This document shows positions 45,264-53,639 of a stretch of 64,000 nt of DNA, piece by piece (the stretch's first letter is position 1; every line of letters begins with the position of its first letter). Under the pieces are notes generated by a model that ran no database searches, was not told where the DNA came from, and saw only the letters and a list, made by a program, of their open reading frames with translations. A program made the translations under genes and the position numbers. The stretch comes from Ellagibacter isourolithinifaciens (lineage in GTDB: Bacteria > Actinomycetota > Coriobacteriia > Coriobacteriales > Eggerthellaceae): contig NZ_WAJR01000009.1 in assembly GCF_008831035.1 (NCBI RefSeq), positions 36,873 through 100,872 of the forward strand. The letters run 5' to 3'.

Positions 45264-46562
45264 CTATGCCGTCTGTGCTGCCTGCGTCGTCTGTTCCGCC
45301 TGCGCTGCCTTCCCCGTTTCTGCCTCCTCGCGGTCGAGCACGAGCTTCATGGCGGCGATGGCGCACTCAAGCATGCCGTCGTCGGGCTCGTTCGTGGTGA
45401 GGTACTGCATCTGCATGCCAGGCCAAAGCACCACCTTCACAAGCGGGTTGTCCGGATGCGAGCCCGCCCACCTGACCGTGATCTCATAGGACACGCCCGC
45501 GATCACCGGCATGAGCACGATACGCGACAAGATGACAAGCGCAAGCTTCGGCGCACCATCGGGCACGCCCCATGCGGCGATGAGCGCGTTTAGAGGCACC
45601 ACCGTGTACACGAAGATGGCGATAATCATGACCATGATGAGGAATGCGGTTCCGCAGCGCACGTGCAGGCGCGGGAAGCTGCGCGCGTTCTCGGGCGTGA
45701 GCGGCAAGCCGTGCTCGTAGCAGTGGATGGTCTTGTGCTCTGCGCCGTGGTAGCCGAACATGCGCTTGATCTCCGACATGCGCCCGATGAGCCAGATATA
45801 GAAGACGAACACGGCAACGCGCAGCACGCCGTCGACGATGTTCCACAGAAGCGTGTTGCCGTCGTACTCGCCCACGATGAGGTTCGTGATGAAGGCGGGC
45901 GCCACGATGAAGAGCACGATGCCGAGCGCAAGCCCGCAAACCATCGAGATGGCCATCTCCTTCTTGCCGAACTCGGACTCAGGCTCCTTCGCGCTTGGGA
46001 TATTGCGAGCATCCTTGCTATTTGCGGCAGGCTCAGGAGCGCCGCCCTCGGCTTCTCCCACCACCTCAAGCGAGCTTTGCGCGCCGAGTGCGTCGATCAC
46101 GGTATCGGGGCGTCCGAAGTCGTCCCTCCAGGAGAACTCAAGCTCGGATTCCTGGCGCGTGGGCTGCTCGCAGGCGGCCTCATGCTCCGGCCCCTGCTCG
46201 CAAGCGGCCTCGCACGCAGTTCCAGACACAGGCTTTTCTTCCGCCTTCTCTTCCCCCTCGTCCTCTTCCGCATAGGCGTGAAGGGTCGCAATCTCTAACG
46301 CCTTGAAGCCCAAGACGAGCGACTCGACCAGAGCACGGCATCCGCGCACGAGCGGCCAGTACAGCCAGCCGTTCTTCTCCTTCCCGCTCGCCAGGTCGTG
46401 TTCTTCGGTGTACACGGCGCCGGAGGGCTCGCGCACGGCGACCGACCAGTTGTACTTTCCGCGCATCATGATGCCTTCAAGCAGTGCCTGCCCGCCGACG
46501 TGGGTCTTGCGCGCGCCGTCTTCCGAGAACGCGCGGGAGAGATCGCTTTTCTCGCGAGTCAC
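45264..46562 (-). CDS. DUF1385 membrane protein (YqhQ family)
   Basis: A 432-residue protein starting near HVGGQALLEGIMMRG, with PLVRGCRALVESLVLGFKAL and GYHGAEHKTIHCYE signatures of DUF1385. Four or so membrane spans in residues 195-345, separated from the N-terminal motif by a 90-residue acidic loop not usual in the family. Function unknown. It begins 6 nt after thyX. The 271-nt gap to topA holds nothing I recognise. Confidence 0.9.
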   Translation of the reverse strand: MTREKSDLSRAFSEDGARKTHVGGQALLEGIMMRGKYNWSVAVREPSGAVYTEEHDLASGKEKNGWLYWPLVRGCRALVESLVLGFKALEIATLHAYAEEDEGEEKAEEKPVSGTACEAACEQGPEHEAACEQPTRQESELEFSWRDDFGRPDTVIDALGAQSSLEVVGEAEGGAPEPAANSKDARNIPSAKEPESEFGKKEMAISMVCGLALGIVLFIVAPAFITNLIVGEYDGNTLLWNIVDGVLRVAVFVFYIWLIGRMSEIKRMFGYHGAEHKTIHCYEHGLPLTPENARSFPRLHVRCGTAFLIMVMIIAIFVYTVVPLNALIAAWGVPDGAPKLALVILSRIVLMPVIAGVSYEITVRWAGSHPDNPLVKVVLWPGMQMQYLTTNEPDDGMLECAIAAMKLVLDREEAETGKAAQAEQTTQAAQTA

Positions 46563-46568
46563 TTTCCG

Positions 46569-47249
46569 CTAGCTCCTTTTCACACGAGGATACGGGTTTT
46601 TGCAGCTCATCTTGCCTTCAGGACATGTGCCCGAAACACAAGGGGCACCGGCGTCGGCGAAGACGAACGGCGCGGTGGGACGGGCGAGCTCGAGCATGCG
46701 GTGCGCCATGTCGCGAATTTCCCACTGGGCGCGGTTGCAACAACGCAGCTTGAAGAAATGCAGCAGCTCGCGAACGTTCATGGTGATGACGATCTTGCTC
46801 TCCGCAGCGTTCGGCAAGAGATAGCGGGCGTCCTCAGCGGGCACGCCCGCGTCGAGCAGCTTCTCATACGCGCTGACGGCGGCGGCGATGGCATCGTCGA
46901 AGAGAGCCTTCCGCTCGGGGTCGGAGGCGATGGTGTCGGGCGTGACCACATCAACGCCGTCCTTGAACTTCACGTAGCGCTGGCTTTGCTGGTTGAAGCT
47001 CGCGATGCGGTGACGCACGAGTTGATGGGTGAGCGCGCGGGAGACGCCGTCGACGGCGAAGGTGTAGCTCGCGTGCTCGAGCGTGGAAAAATGCCCGCTC
47101 TCCATGATGGTCGTAAGCACGCTGCGAATGCGCTCCTCAGGCATCGTTTCCATAAGCTCGGCCGCCCCCACCGGCGCATAGCACAACCGCGCCGCAGTGG
47201 CGATCGCACGCTCGGGGTCGGGCGTATGGTACAAAAGCTCAACATGCAT
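46569..47249 (-). CDS. thyX: FAD-dependent thymidylate synthase
   Basis: A 226-residue ThyX, making dTMP from dUMP with methylene-THF and FADH2. The signature RHRIASFNQQSQR (RHRxxSxNxxSxR) is complete, and the second arginine motif LLPNAAESKIVITMN... NVRELLHFFKLR is present. The ATG 47249 follows AGGGGGAG. Co-transcribed with the DUF1385 gene. Confidence 0.96.
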   Translation of the reverse strand: MHVELLYHTPDPERAIATAARLCYAPVGAAELMETMPEERIRSVLTTIMESGHFSTLEHASYTFAVDGVSRALTHQLVRHRIASFNQQSQRYVKFKDGVDVVTPDTIASDPERKALFDDAIAAAVSAYEKLLDAGVPAEDARYLLPNAAESKIVITMNVRELLHFFKLRCCNRAQWEIRDMAHRMLELARPTAPFVFADAGAPCVSGTCPEGKMSCKNPYPRVKRS

Positions 47250-47437
47250 AGAGAGCTCCCCCCTCTTCCTTGGTATCGTTCGCGGTTCTTCGCTTCCCGA
47301 TGGCGGCAAGCCGCAGTTTTTAAGACCGTCTTCGCCCACCATCGGCCATTGTCCGCTAACATGATAGGCAAACGCGCGCATCGGGTCGCCCCCGATTCGC
47401 CCCAATGCGAAAAACTCCCCGAGAAAGGCAGCTTCCC

Positions 47438-48331
47438 ATGACAGAGAGCTTCACTCCCCTGCTCACCACCACCGACTGGAACGCCGAATGGATGCAGCTG
47501 CAAAAAGCGCGGCGACACCGCGACAGCGCGGTCTACTGGAACGAGCGGGCGAAGACCTTCACGTCCAAAGACTACCCCAATCCCTACGTGAACTCGTTTC
47601 TTGAGCGCGCAGGAGTCGCTCCCGAGGAAAGCGTATTCGACATGGGCTGCGGGACGGGCGCTCTCGCCCTGCCGCTCGGGGAAGCGGGGCATGCTGTCAC
47701 GGCCGCCGACTTCTCGGAAGGGATGCTTTCCATCCTTCGCGGGGAACTTGAGGCACGTGGGATCAAAAGCGTGCATTGCGAGCAGATGAGCTGGGAAGAC
47801 GACTGGGAGGAACACGGCATCGCCCCGAAATCTCACGACGTGTGCACCGCATCGCGCTCGATTGCCGTCGACGATATGCGCGCCGCGCTCTTAAAGCTCA
47901 CCATGGTCGCCCGTCGCCGCGTGTGCATCACGTTGCCGACAGGCGCCTCCCCGCGAACCGACGACCACGTGATCGAGGCACTCGGCCTCGCCTCCCGCGT
48001 CGGCCGCGACCACCTCTACGCCGTGAACATCCTCTCAAGCATGGGATTCGAGCCCGAACTGACCTATATCAAGAGCTCCCGGCACGACACGTTCGAGACC
48101 TTCGACGACGCGCTGCGCAAGTACGACGACATGGTGCGCAAAGCGTGTGCCCTCCTACCAGAGACGCGCACGCAGATCGCGCTCTCGAAGCTCAAACCCT
48201 GGCTCGAGGCGCAAATCGTCGAGAACGAGGACGCCGGCAAGCCTGGAGAGAGGGGGATTCCGCAAGGAGCGCTGCGTCTTCGCGAGCCGAGAACCATTAC
48301 CTGGGCTTTCATCGCCTGGAACGTCGATTAG
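47438..48331 (+). CDS. Class I SAM-dependent methyltransferase
   Basis: A 297-residue protein with SAM motif I VFDMGCGTGALALPLG near residue 72 and the acidic loop TAADFS. The N-terminal 60 residues (WNERAKTF) and the C-terminal half resemble a Coriobacteriia group of small-molecule methyltransferases; substrate unknown. It is divergent from thyX and 100 nt before the molybdate-binding gene. Confidence 0.85.
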   Translation: MTESFTPLLTTTDWNAEWMQLQKARRHRDSAVYWNERAKTFTSKDYPNPYVNSFLERAGVAPEESVFDMGCGTGALALPLGEAGHAVTAADFSEGMLSILRGELEARGIKSVHCEQMSWEDDWEEHGIAPKSHDVCTASRSIAVDDMRAALLKLTMVARRRVCITLPTGASPRTDDHVIEALGLASRVGRDHLYAVNILSSMGFEPELTYIKSSRHDTFETFDDALRKYDDMVRKACALLPETRTQIALSKLKPWLEAQIVENEDAGKPGERGIPQGALRLREPRTITWAFIAWNVD

Positions 48332-48435
48332 ATAGCTTGACGTGCACAGTTGTGCGCTCTGGGGGCTTTGCCTATACTTGACGGGAGAAAGCCTCTATGC
48401 GGGGAACAACCGATACAAACAGCGAACGGGGAACT

Positions 48436-48861
48436 ATGCGCATTTCAGCACGAAACGTCTTGAAGGGCACGATTACCGACGTCGAGATTGGTGCCGTGAG
48501 CGGAGTCGTCTCAATCAAGGTCGGCGAGACGGCCCTCACCTCTATTATCACCATGGAGGCCATTCACGATCTCGGCCTTAAGAAGGGCATGCCGGCATAT
48601 GCCGTCATAAAGGCAAGCCATGTCATGTTCGCGCGCGGAGATGAGCCCCTCAACAACCTGTCGGCCCGAAATCAGCTCGTCGGCACCGTGACCACGGTTC
48701 GCCCGGGAAAGACAGACGGGCGCGTGTCCCTCACGCTCGCAGACGGCAACATCATCACCGGCTCGGTCTTCAACGACATGATCGGGGAGCTCGGCCTGGA
48801 AGTTGGCAACAAAGCGGTCGCCATCGTGAAGTCCACCGATCTCATGATTGGCGTCGACTAA
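48436..48861 (+). CDS. Di-TOBE (molbindin-like) molybdate-binding protein
   Basis: A 141-residue protein made of two TOBE/Mop domains (about 1-68 and 73-141); the first starts ISARNVLKGTITDVEIGAVSG, a classic Mop beginning, the second LSARNQLVGTVTTVRPG. Such proteins store or buffer molybdate or tungstate in the cytoplasm. The ATG 48436 follows GGGGA. No mod transport genes are nearby. Confidence 0.92.
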   Translation: MRISARNVLKGTITDVEIGAVSGVVSIKVGETALTSIITMEAIHDLGLKKGMPAYAVIKASHVMFARGDEPLNNLSARNQLVGTVTTVRPGKTDGRVSLTLADGNIITGSVFNDMIGELGLEVGNKAVAIVKSTDLMIGVD

Positions 48862-48998
48862 CGCTGGCGACCCTGCCCTGTAGTCAGCGGCAGGCTCCGG
48901 CCCCGCGGCCTGCCCTTTTGCGGTTCGGCACTTGCGGCTTGCTTCCGGCTCTCCCGCGCGGCGATGGCCTGCCGAGACTTTGTCTTTCGGCAAAAGAA

Positions 48999-49036
48999 AA
49001 AGCCCGAACAGCTGAGCTGTTCGGGCTTGCTTTTTC
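48999..49036. terminator. Terminator between molbindin gene and rpmE
   Basis: A 14-bp stem (AAGCCCGAACAGCT with its complement) followed by TTTTT on the plus strand and by TTTTCTTTT on the minus strand, so it can serve both converging genes. Confidence 0.85.
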
Positions 49037-49048
49037 CCAGGGGAAAAG

Positions 49049-49516
49049 CTATTCGGCTGCAGGAGCCTCGACCTCGAGAGCGGCCTCAGCCTCGGCGTCG
49101 GCAGCAGCCTCTTCGGCAGAGCCCTCAGCCTCGGCGGTAGCAGCAGCCTCAGCAGCGCGGGCAGCTTCCTCTTCAGCCTTCTTGGCGTACTCTTCAGCAC
49201 GCTTGGCCTTCTCGGCAGCCTTCTTCTCGCGCTCGGCCTTCTTGGCAGCCTCTGCCTCGGCGACGGCGGCAGCGCGCTTGGCCTTCTTGGCAGCCTCGCG
49301 CTCGGCAACCATGTCCTTCGCGGAGCCGAACTTGTCGGCAAAGCGCTGGACGCGTCCGCCGGTGTCGATGAACTTCTGCTGGCCCGTGAAGAACGGGTGG
49401 CAGGCGTTGCAGATGTCAACGCGCAGCTCGGACTTGGTGGAGCGGGTCGTGAACGTGTTGCCGCAGGTGCACTTGACGGTGCACTCGACGTAATCCGGAT
49501 GGATTCCTTGCTTCAT
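49049..49516 (-). CDS. rpmE: 50S ribosomal protein L31 with long Ala/Glu/Lys tail
   Basis: A 155-residue L31; the normal protein is about 70 residues and ends here near residue 72. The zinc-binding (C+) form: Cys16, Cys18, Cys36, Cys39. The extra 80 residues are almost only Ala, Glu, Lys and Arg and look like a charged helix or coiled coil turning purely acidic/Ala at the end. Stand-alone gene. Confidence 0.95.
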   Translation of the reverse strand: MKQGIHPDYVECTVKCTCGNTFTTRSTKSELRVDICNACHPFFTGQQKFIDTGGRVQRFADKFGSAKDMVAEREAAKKAKRAAAVAEAEAAKKAEREKKAAEKAKRAEEYAKKAEEEAARAAEAAATAEAEGSAEEAAADAEAEAALEVEAPAAE

Positions 49517-49605
49517 GTTGGTTCTCCTTTACCATGCCTTGGTTTCCGACCAAGGCGAGACAAGCTTTTTTATGATACCACAGCGTATTGACATTGCAAT
49601 AAGAA

Positions 49606-49638
49606 ACGGGCGGCGAATCGCATCGATTCACCGCCCGT
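49606..49638 (-). terminator. Terminator after superoxide reductase gene
   Basis: A stem ACGGGCGG-GAATCG with its complement and CAT loop, one bulge, followed on the minus strand by TTTCTTATT. Confidence 0.75.
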
Positions 49639-49740
49639 ACAGAAGTCAAGCGCCCGTCTCGACCACACAGCTGCAACGTCGAGAGAAAAATGCGGCGGCG
49701 CAAAGGGCGAGGCGCGCCCGAGACGCTCCCGACAGCGGGC

Positions 49741-50121
49741 CTAGACCTCGGCGACCCACAGACCGTGCAGGTTGCAGTACTCGTAAACCTTGATCGCACG
49801 ATCGCCCTCGGCGATAGCAAAGTCGGCTTCCGGCTTGTCGGCACTCGTCAGCTCTGCGATCTGATAGCCCTTCTCGGTGACCAGGCAGACGAACGCGATG
49901 AGGTGCTCGTCAGTCATCGGGTGGGCCACGCTGCCGACCTCGACGTGAACGGCATTGCCCGAAACGCTCACGACGGGAACGTGCTTCTCAACCGCCGCAT
50001 CAGTGGAATTCGCGACCAGCTCGCTCATCTTCTCGCCGCAGCAGGAAAGTGGGACCTTCTTGTCGAAGGGCTTCACGGCAACGTTGCCGCAGTGGTTGCA
50101 TTTATAGAACGTGACGTCCAT
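49741..50121 (-). CDS. dfx: Desulfoferrodoxin (superoxide reductase)
   Basis: A 126-residue SOR that reduces superoxide to peroxide without making oxygen, used by anaerobes. N-terminal desulforedoxin-like centre CNHCG and CCGEKM (residues about 8-33), then the catalytic iron ligands EKHVP, HPMTDEH and CNLHG. The ATG 50121 fits the family; the electron donor is unknown. Confidence 0.95.
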   Translation of the reverse strand: MDVTFYKCNHCGNVAVKPFDKKVPLSCCGEKMSELVANSTDAAVEKHVPVVSVSGNAVHVEVGSVAHPMTDEHLIAFVCLVTEKGYQIAELTSADKPEADFAIAEGDRAIKVYEYCNLHGLWVAEV

Positions 50122-50226
50122 AACGTATCCCTTTCTCGTCTGTACCTCGCGCGTCCCCATCCGGGAAGCGCGTGGCTACTGCAAACAAGGCTCCTCTCGT
50201 GTCATAGCCTTGCTCTGCTGCATATG

Positions 50227-51060
50227 TTACTCGCTTTGTTTCAATTCTGGAAGTCCTTGTTGAGACTTTTTCGCAATAAGTGCATAAAGCAGCACGCCGA
50301 TGCCGACCGCGATGAGCGGAGTCGAGAGCACCTGCCCCATCGTGAGCCAACCGCCCCACAGGTATCCAAGCTGCACGTCAGGCTCGCGCACGAACTCGAT
50401 GGCGAAGCGGAAGCACCCATACATGATGAGGAATACGCCGAGGAAAGTCCCCTGGGCGCGCGGCGGACGCTTGCGCGAAAGCGCGAACAGCACAAGGAAG
50501 ATGACAATGCCCTCAAGCACTGCCTCATAAAGCTGGGAAGGGTGGCGGGGCATCATTCCCGCCTGCCCCCCGAACACGACGCCCCATGCGACATCGGTCG
50601 GCGCGCCCCACAGTTCGCCGTTCACGAAGTTGGCGCAGCGCCCGAAGAACAGCCCGATAGGAGCCCCGATGCAACCGAGGTCAGCCAGCGTGAGGTACGG
50701 AATGTGCGTAAAATGCGCGGCGACGATTCCCGAGAGCAGCGCGCCGATGAGCCCGCCGTGAAAGCTCATGCCCCCCTTCGAGAGTGCGAAGATGTCGGCA
50801 GGGTGCTGCAGGTAGTAGCCGTCTCCGTAGAACAGGACGTACCCTAAACGCCCGCCCACGATGACGCCCACGACGACGCACAGCATGATGGTGATGAGCG
50901 CATCCGAGTCGACGCGCACCCGCCAGCGCTTCGCCGTGCTCATGAGCACGAGAGCGGCACAGATAAATCCGAGCACGTATGCGATACCGTACCAGCGCAC
51001 AGAAAAAGGCCCGACCGAGAACGCGATCGGGTCGAGGCTTTGATAGATTTCGTTGAGCAA
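50227..51060 (-). CDS. lgt: Prolipoprotein diacylglyceryl transferase
   Basis: A 277-residue membrane enzyme that adds diacylglycerol to the lipobox cysteine. Seven spans; the Lgt signature GRCANFVNGELWG, and HGGLIGAL and RHPSQLYEA are intact. I take the TTG at 51060 as start, with AAGGGA eight bases upstream and the family N-terminus IYQSLDPIAFSVG right after it. It begins 4 nt past a zinc-ribbon ORF. Confidence 0.93.
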   Translation of the reverse strand: MLNEIYQSLDPIAFSVGPFSVRWYGIAYVLGFICAALVLMSTAKRWRVRVDSDALITIMLCVVVGVIVGGRLGYVLFYGDGYYLQHPADIFALSKGGMSFHGGLIGALLSGIVAAHFTHIPYLTLADLGCIGAPIGLFFGRCANFVNGELWGAPTDVAWGVVFGGQAGMMPRHPSQLYEAVLEGIVIFLVLFALSRKRPPRAQGTFLGVFLIMYGCFRFAIEFVREPDVQLGYLWGGWLTMGQVLSTPLIAVGIGVLLYALIAKKSQQGLPELKQSE

Positions 51061-51064
51061 GGAG

Positions 51065-51283
51065 CTAGTCCCTTCCCATTCCAGCGCCCACTTCGATGGC
51101 GGCGAAGCGAACTTCCTCGCGCAGGGCCAAAGGAATCGTCTGGACCGACGAGACGGACGCGCCGCATCGGGGGCATGTGACCGTGAACATCGCGACATCG
51201 CTGCGAAGGACCATCATGGAGTCGTAGCGGCATACGTCCAGGTCGCTTTGTCCGCACGTGGGACAGCTCAGCGTTCGAACCAC
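51065..51283 (-). CDS. Small zinc-ribbon protein upstream of lgt
   Basis: A 72-residue ORF from GTG 51283 (GAGG upstream), with two CxxC pairs, CPTCG and CPRCG, spaced about 28 residues apart, forming a likely zinc ribbon. I recognise no family. Four nucleotides separate it from lgt, so it is probably co-translated. Frame extension beyond the GTG is not convincing. Confidence 0.6.
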   Translation of the reverse strand: MVRTLSCPTCGQSDLDVCRYDSMMVLRSDVAMFTVTCPRCGASVSSVQTIPLALREEVRFAAIEVGAGMGRD

Positions 51284-51351
51284 AGCTCTCGCCTCCTCAT
51301 CGCAGTCGGTCGTGTTTGCTTCATTGTAGCAGTGTTTGGGCGCAAGGCGTC

Positions 51352-51642
51352 CTACAGGATGAATCGATTGCGCGCGCCGAGCTTGTGCTCCTGGCGCGGG
51401 CACTCCTCGATGCTCGGGCCGTGCGTCAGGAAGAACGTGCAGAAATGGCACACTTCCTTCACCGCCGCGTCGTAGCCCAAATCGGGATTGAGCAGCAGCT
51501 CGAAATCGTCGCAGACCTCGTGCGTCGGACGATGACATGCAGCGTAATGGCAGTCGGCAGGGCACGGCTCGCCCGGCGTGTTGTGAGGGCAGCGCTCCTG
51601 CATCTCGTCATCGCAGCCCCGCATCTCCCAGCAATGAGACAC
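51352..51642 (-). CDS. Cys-rich two-CW-like protein
   Basis: A 96-residue protein with ten or more cysteines, including HCWEMRGC and CPHN...CPADCHYAACHR and CHFC, resembling small two-CW domain proteins of anaerobes; probably metal or Fe-S binding. GTG 51642 is preceded by the strong AAGGAGG at ideal spacing; the ATG at 51663 has none. Function unknown. Confidence 0.7.
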   Translation of the reverse strand: MSHCWEMRGCDDEMQERCPHNTPGEPCPADCHYAACHRPTHEVCDDFELLLNPDLGYDAAVKEVCHFCTFFLTHGPSIEECPRQEHKLGARNRFIL

Positions 51643-51728
51643 CTTCTCCTCCTTCACCGGCATCGCCGTCCCGGCAACCGCGCGACAGGACGCGCGACCT
51701 CTGTCCTGAACAGCTTGCCCGAAATAAA

Positions 51729-51758
51729 GAGAAGGACGGGATATTCCCGCCCTTCTCG
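51729..51758 (-). terminator. Terminator after nifU-like gene
   Basis: Stem GAGAAGG-CGGG with its complement, one mismatch, 4-nt loop, followed by TTTATTT on the minus strand. Confidence 0.75.
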
Positions 51759-51776
51759 CGTCTCACAAGTAGTCGA

Positions 51777-52016
51777 CTAGTATCCCTCGTGGTACGGCAC
51801 GACGCGCTCGACGCCCGGCACGCGTTCCTTCAAGATGCGCTCGACGCCGTTGGCAAGCGTCATCTCGGACATCGGGCAGCCCTTGCAAGCGCCCTGAAGC
51901 TCAACCGTGACGATGCCGTCTTCGCTGACGTCGATCAGCTTCACGTCGCCGCCGTCCGCCTGAAGGCTCGGTCGGATAAGCTCCAAAACCGCGGCCACAT
52001 CGGTCTTCTCAACCAT
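51777..52016 (-). CDS. NifU-like (Nfu) iron-sulfur carrier
   Basis: A 79-residue stand-alone NifU C-terminal domain with the cluster-binding CKGCPM motif near residue 45 (GACKGCPMSEMTL). It would assemble or carry a [4Fe-4S] cluster as a dimer. Start ATG 52016; single-gene unit with a terminator behind it. Confidence 0.94.
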   Translation of the reverse strand: MVEKTDVAAVLELIRPSLQADGGDVKLIDVSEDGIVTVELQGACKGCPMSEMTLANGVERILKERVPGVERVVPYHEGY

Positions 52017-52124
52017 CGTTGCTCCTTCTCGAGTACTGGATGTTTCTCTTGATTCGCTATAGTACCACAAGCCGCCGCCCCAACGTCGCGCGCACGCGAG
52101 GCGCAAGGTCAGTGCAACTTGTCG

Positions 52125-53627
52125 CTACTGAATCGGCTGCCAATCCTTACCGATCACCACAAGGACGTTCGCGTCGAAAGTATAGTAGTCGCCGCCGTTG
52201 ACGACGCGTCCACCGTCGATCGTCTTCACGATGGTGTTCGCCGCCGCCTTGTACGCCTCGTCGCGGTAAATCACGAGCGTCTCGTTGTAGATACCGGCAT
52301 CGGTGACGTTGCCGATAGTCCCGATGGTGAATCCCGCGTTGCCGAGGATCTCGCCCATCTTCGCCCCGACGCCGGTGATGCCGCCGCCGTTGCGGATCTC
52401 AACCTTGATGCCAGTGGGATCGCTCACCGTCTCCGCCTCTTCGACGGCGTTCGGATCGGCTCCGGCATCAACGCTTTCCATAACCGTCTTCCATTGAGAA
52501 TCGGAAGCCTTGAACAGCGCTGTTCCGTCCTGTTCGCTTTCGCTACCCGGCACATATGCCGTGTATACCGTCGCCTCGCCTAAGGGGCGAAACGCGTTCG
52601 CCAAATCGATCACCTGCGAAGACGACAGATCGGTCCGCACGTTGCCCGCAATTCCGTCGAGCTCGGTGGCGAAGTCGAGCCCGCCCGCCTCGAGCAGACG
52701 CAGCGCCATCGCATAGGCGAAGGATGTGCGCACCGAGGCTTGCGTCTCGGATGACTTCGCGTAATTGCTTGCGCGAAGTGCGACGAGCGAGCTTTCGGCA
52801 TCGAGGACCTGCTCCCCCGCCTCAAGGTAAATGCTGCCCGCATACGGGTCGTCGACGGATTCGGGAAGCGTCATGCCGATGCCGCCCACCAAATCGACGA
52901 GCGAGCGGATGCCCTCCTCGTTCGTCTTCACGAGATGGGATATGCCCACTCCCGCAAAGGACGAGACAGCCTTCACGAGTGCCTCGTCACCGCCTATCCC
53001 ATAGGCGTCGTAGAGCGGATGGGTTTTGCCGTCCGAGAGGCTTACGGCAAGGTTGCCGGGGATGGAGACGAGCGTGAGCGTCCGCGTGGACTCATCCACG
53101 CGCGCAAGGATGTAGGTCTCGCTCGACACATTGGAGCCTCCCTTAGGGGAGCCGAGGTTCGCCGCGGCGAGAACGTAGTAGGGCGACCCTTCCTTGGCGG
53201 CGGTAAGCGCGCTGCTCGCATTCGAATGCTCAAGTGACAGCTTCGAGTTCGATGCGTTGAAAAAGACAGTGACACCGACGCCAACCGCAACCGCGATGAT
53301 GACGATCACCGAGATGACACCTACAGCGGCGCGTCGCATCCCGCTTTTGCGCTGGGCGCTCTGGATATAGCCGCGCTTGCTCACGCGACGGGAATAGGCG
53401 CGATAGTTCTCGCCCGATGCGGTCTGGGGGGTCACATGATCGACGATGCCGCGCGCGGCACGACGCTTCTTGCGATCGCTTGAGAACCCGACCGACGAGG
53501 CGTTCATCCCGCGCGAATGGCGCGGAGTGCCGCCCTTCGCCACATGCGTGCCGATGGTGTGGGACGTCATTTTGCGGGAGGTATGTTTCGATTGCGAGGC
53601 GCTAAAGCCCTTCTTCTTGCCGAACAT
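52125..53627 (-). CDS. LytR-CpsA-Psr family protein with LytR_C domain
   Basis: A 500-residue single-pass membrane protein: basic cytoplasmic N-terminus (1-96), one membrane span (about 97-122), an LCP domain (about 150-350; ARVDESTRTLTLVSIPGNL and LRASNYAKS region) and a C-terminal LytR_C domain (about 400-500). LCP enzymes attach teichoic acids or glycopolymers to peptidoglycan. The catalytic arginines are not all clear (GNLAV where many have RDT/RDS), so activity may differ. It follows murA by 12 nt. Confidence 0.85.
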   Translation of the reverse strand: MFGKKKGFSASQSKHTSRKMTSHTIGTHVAKGGTPRHSRGMNASSVGFSSDRKKRRAARGIVDHVTPQTASGENYRAYSRRVSKRGYIQSAQRKSGMRRAAVGVISVIVIIAVAVGVGVTVFFNASNSKLSLEHSNASSALTAAKEGSPYYVLAAANLGSPKGGSNVSSETYILARVDESTRTLTLVSIPGNLAVSLSDGKTHPLYDAYGIGGDEALVKAVSSFAGVGISHLVKTNEEGIRSLVDLVGGIGMTLPESVDDPYAGSIYLEAGEQVLDAESSLVALRASNYAKSSETQASVRTSFAYAMALRLLEAGGLDFATELDGIAGNVRTDLSSSQVIDLANAFRPLGEATVYTAYVPGSESEQDGTALFKASDSQWKTVMESVDAGADPNAVEEAETVSDPTGIKVEIRNGGGITGVGAKMGEILGNAGFTIGTIGNVTDAGIYNETLVIYRDEAYKAAANTIVKTIDGGRVVNGGDYYTFDANVLVVIGKDWQPIQ

Positions 53628-53639
53628 CGCGATGGGCGC

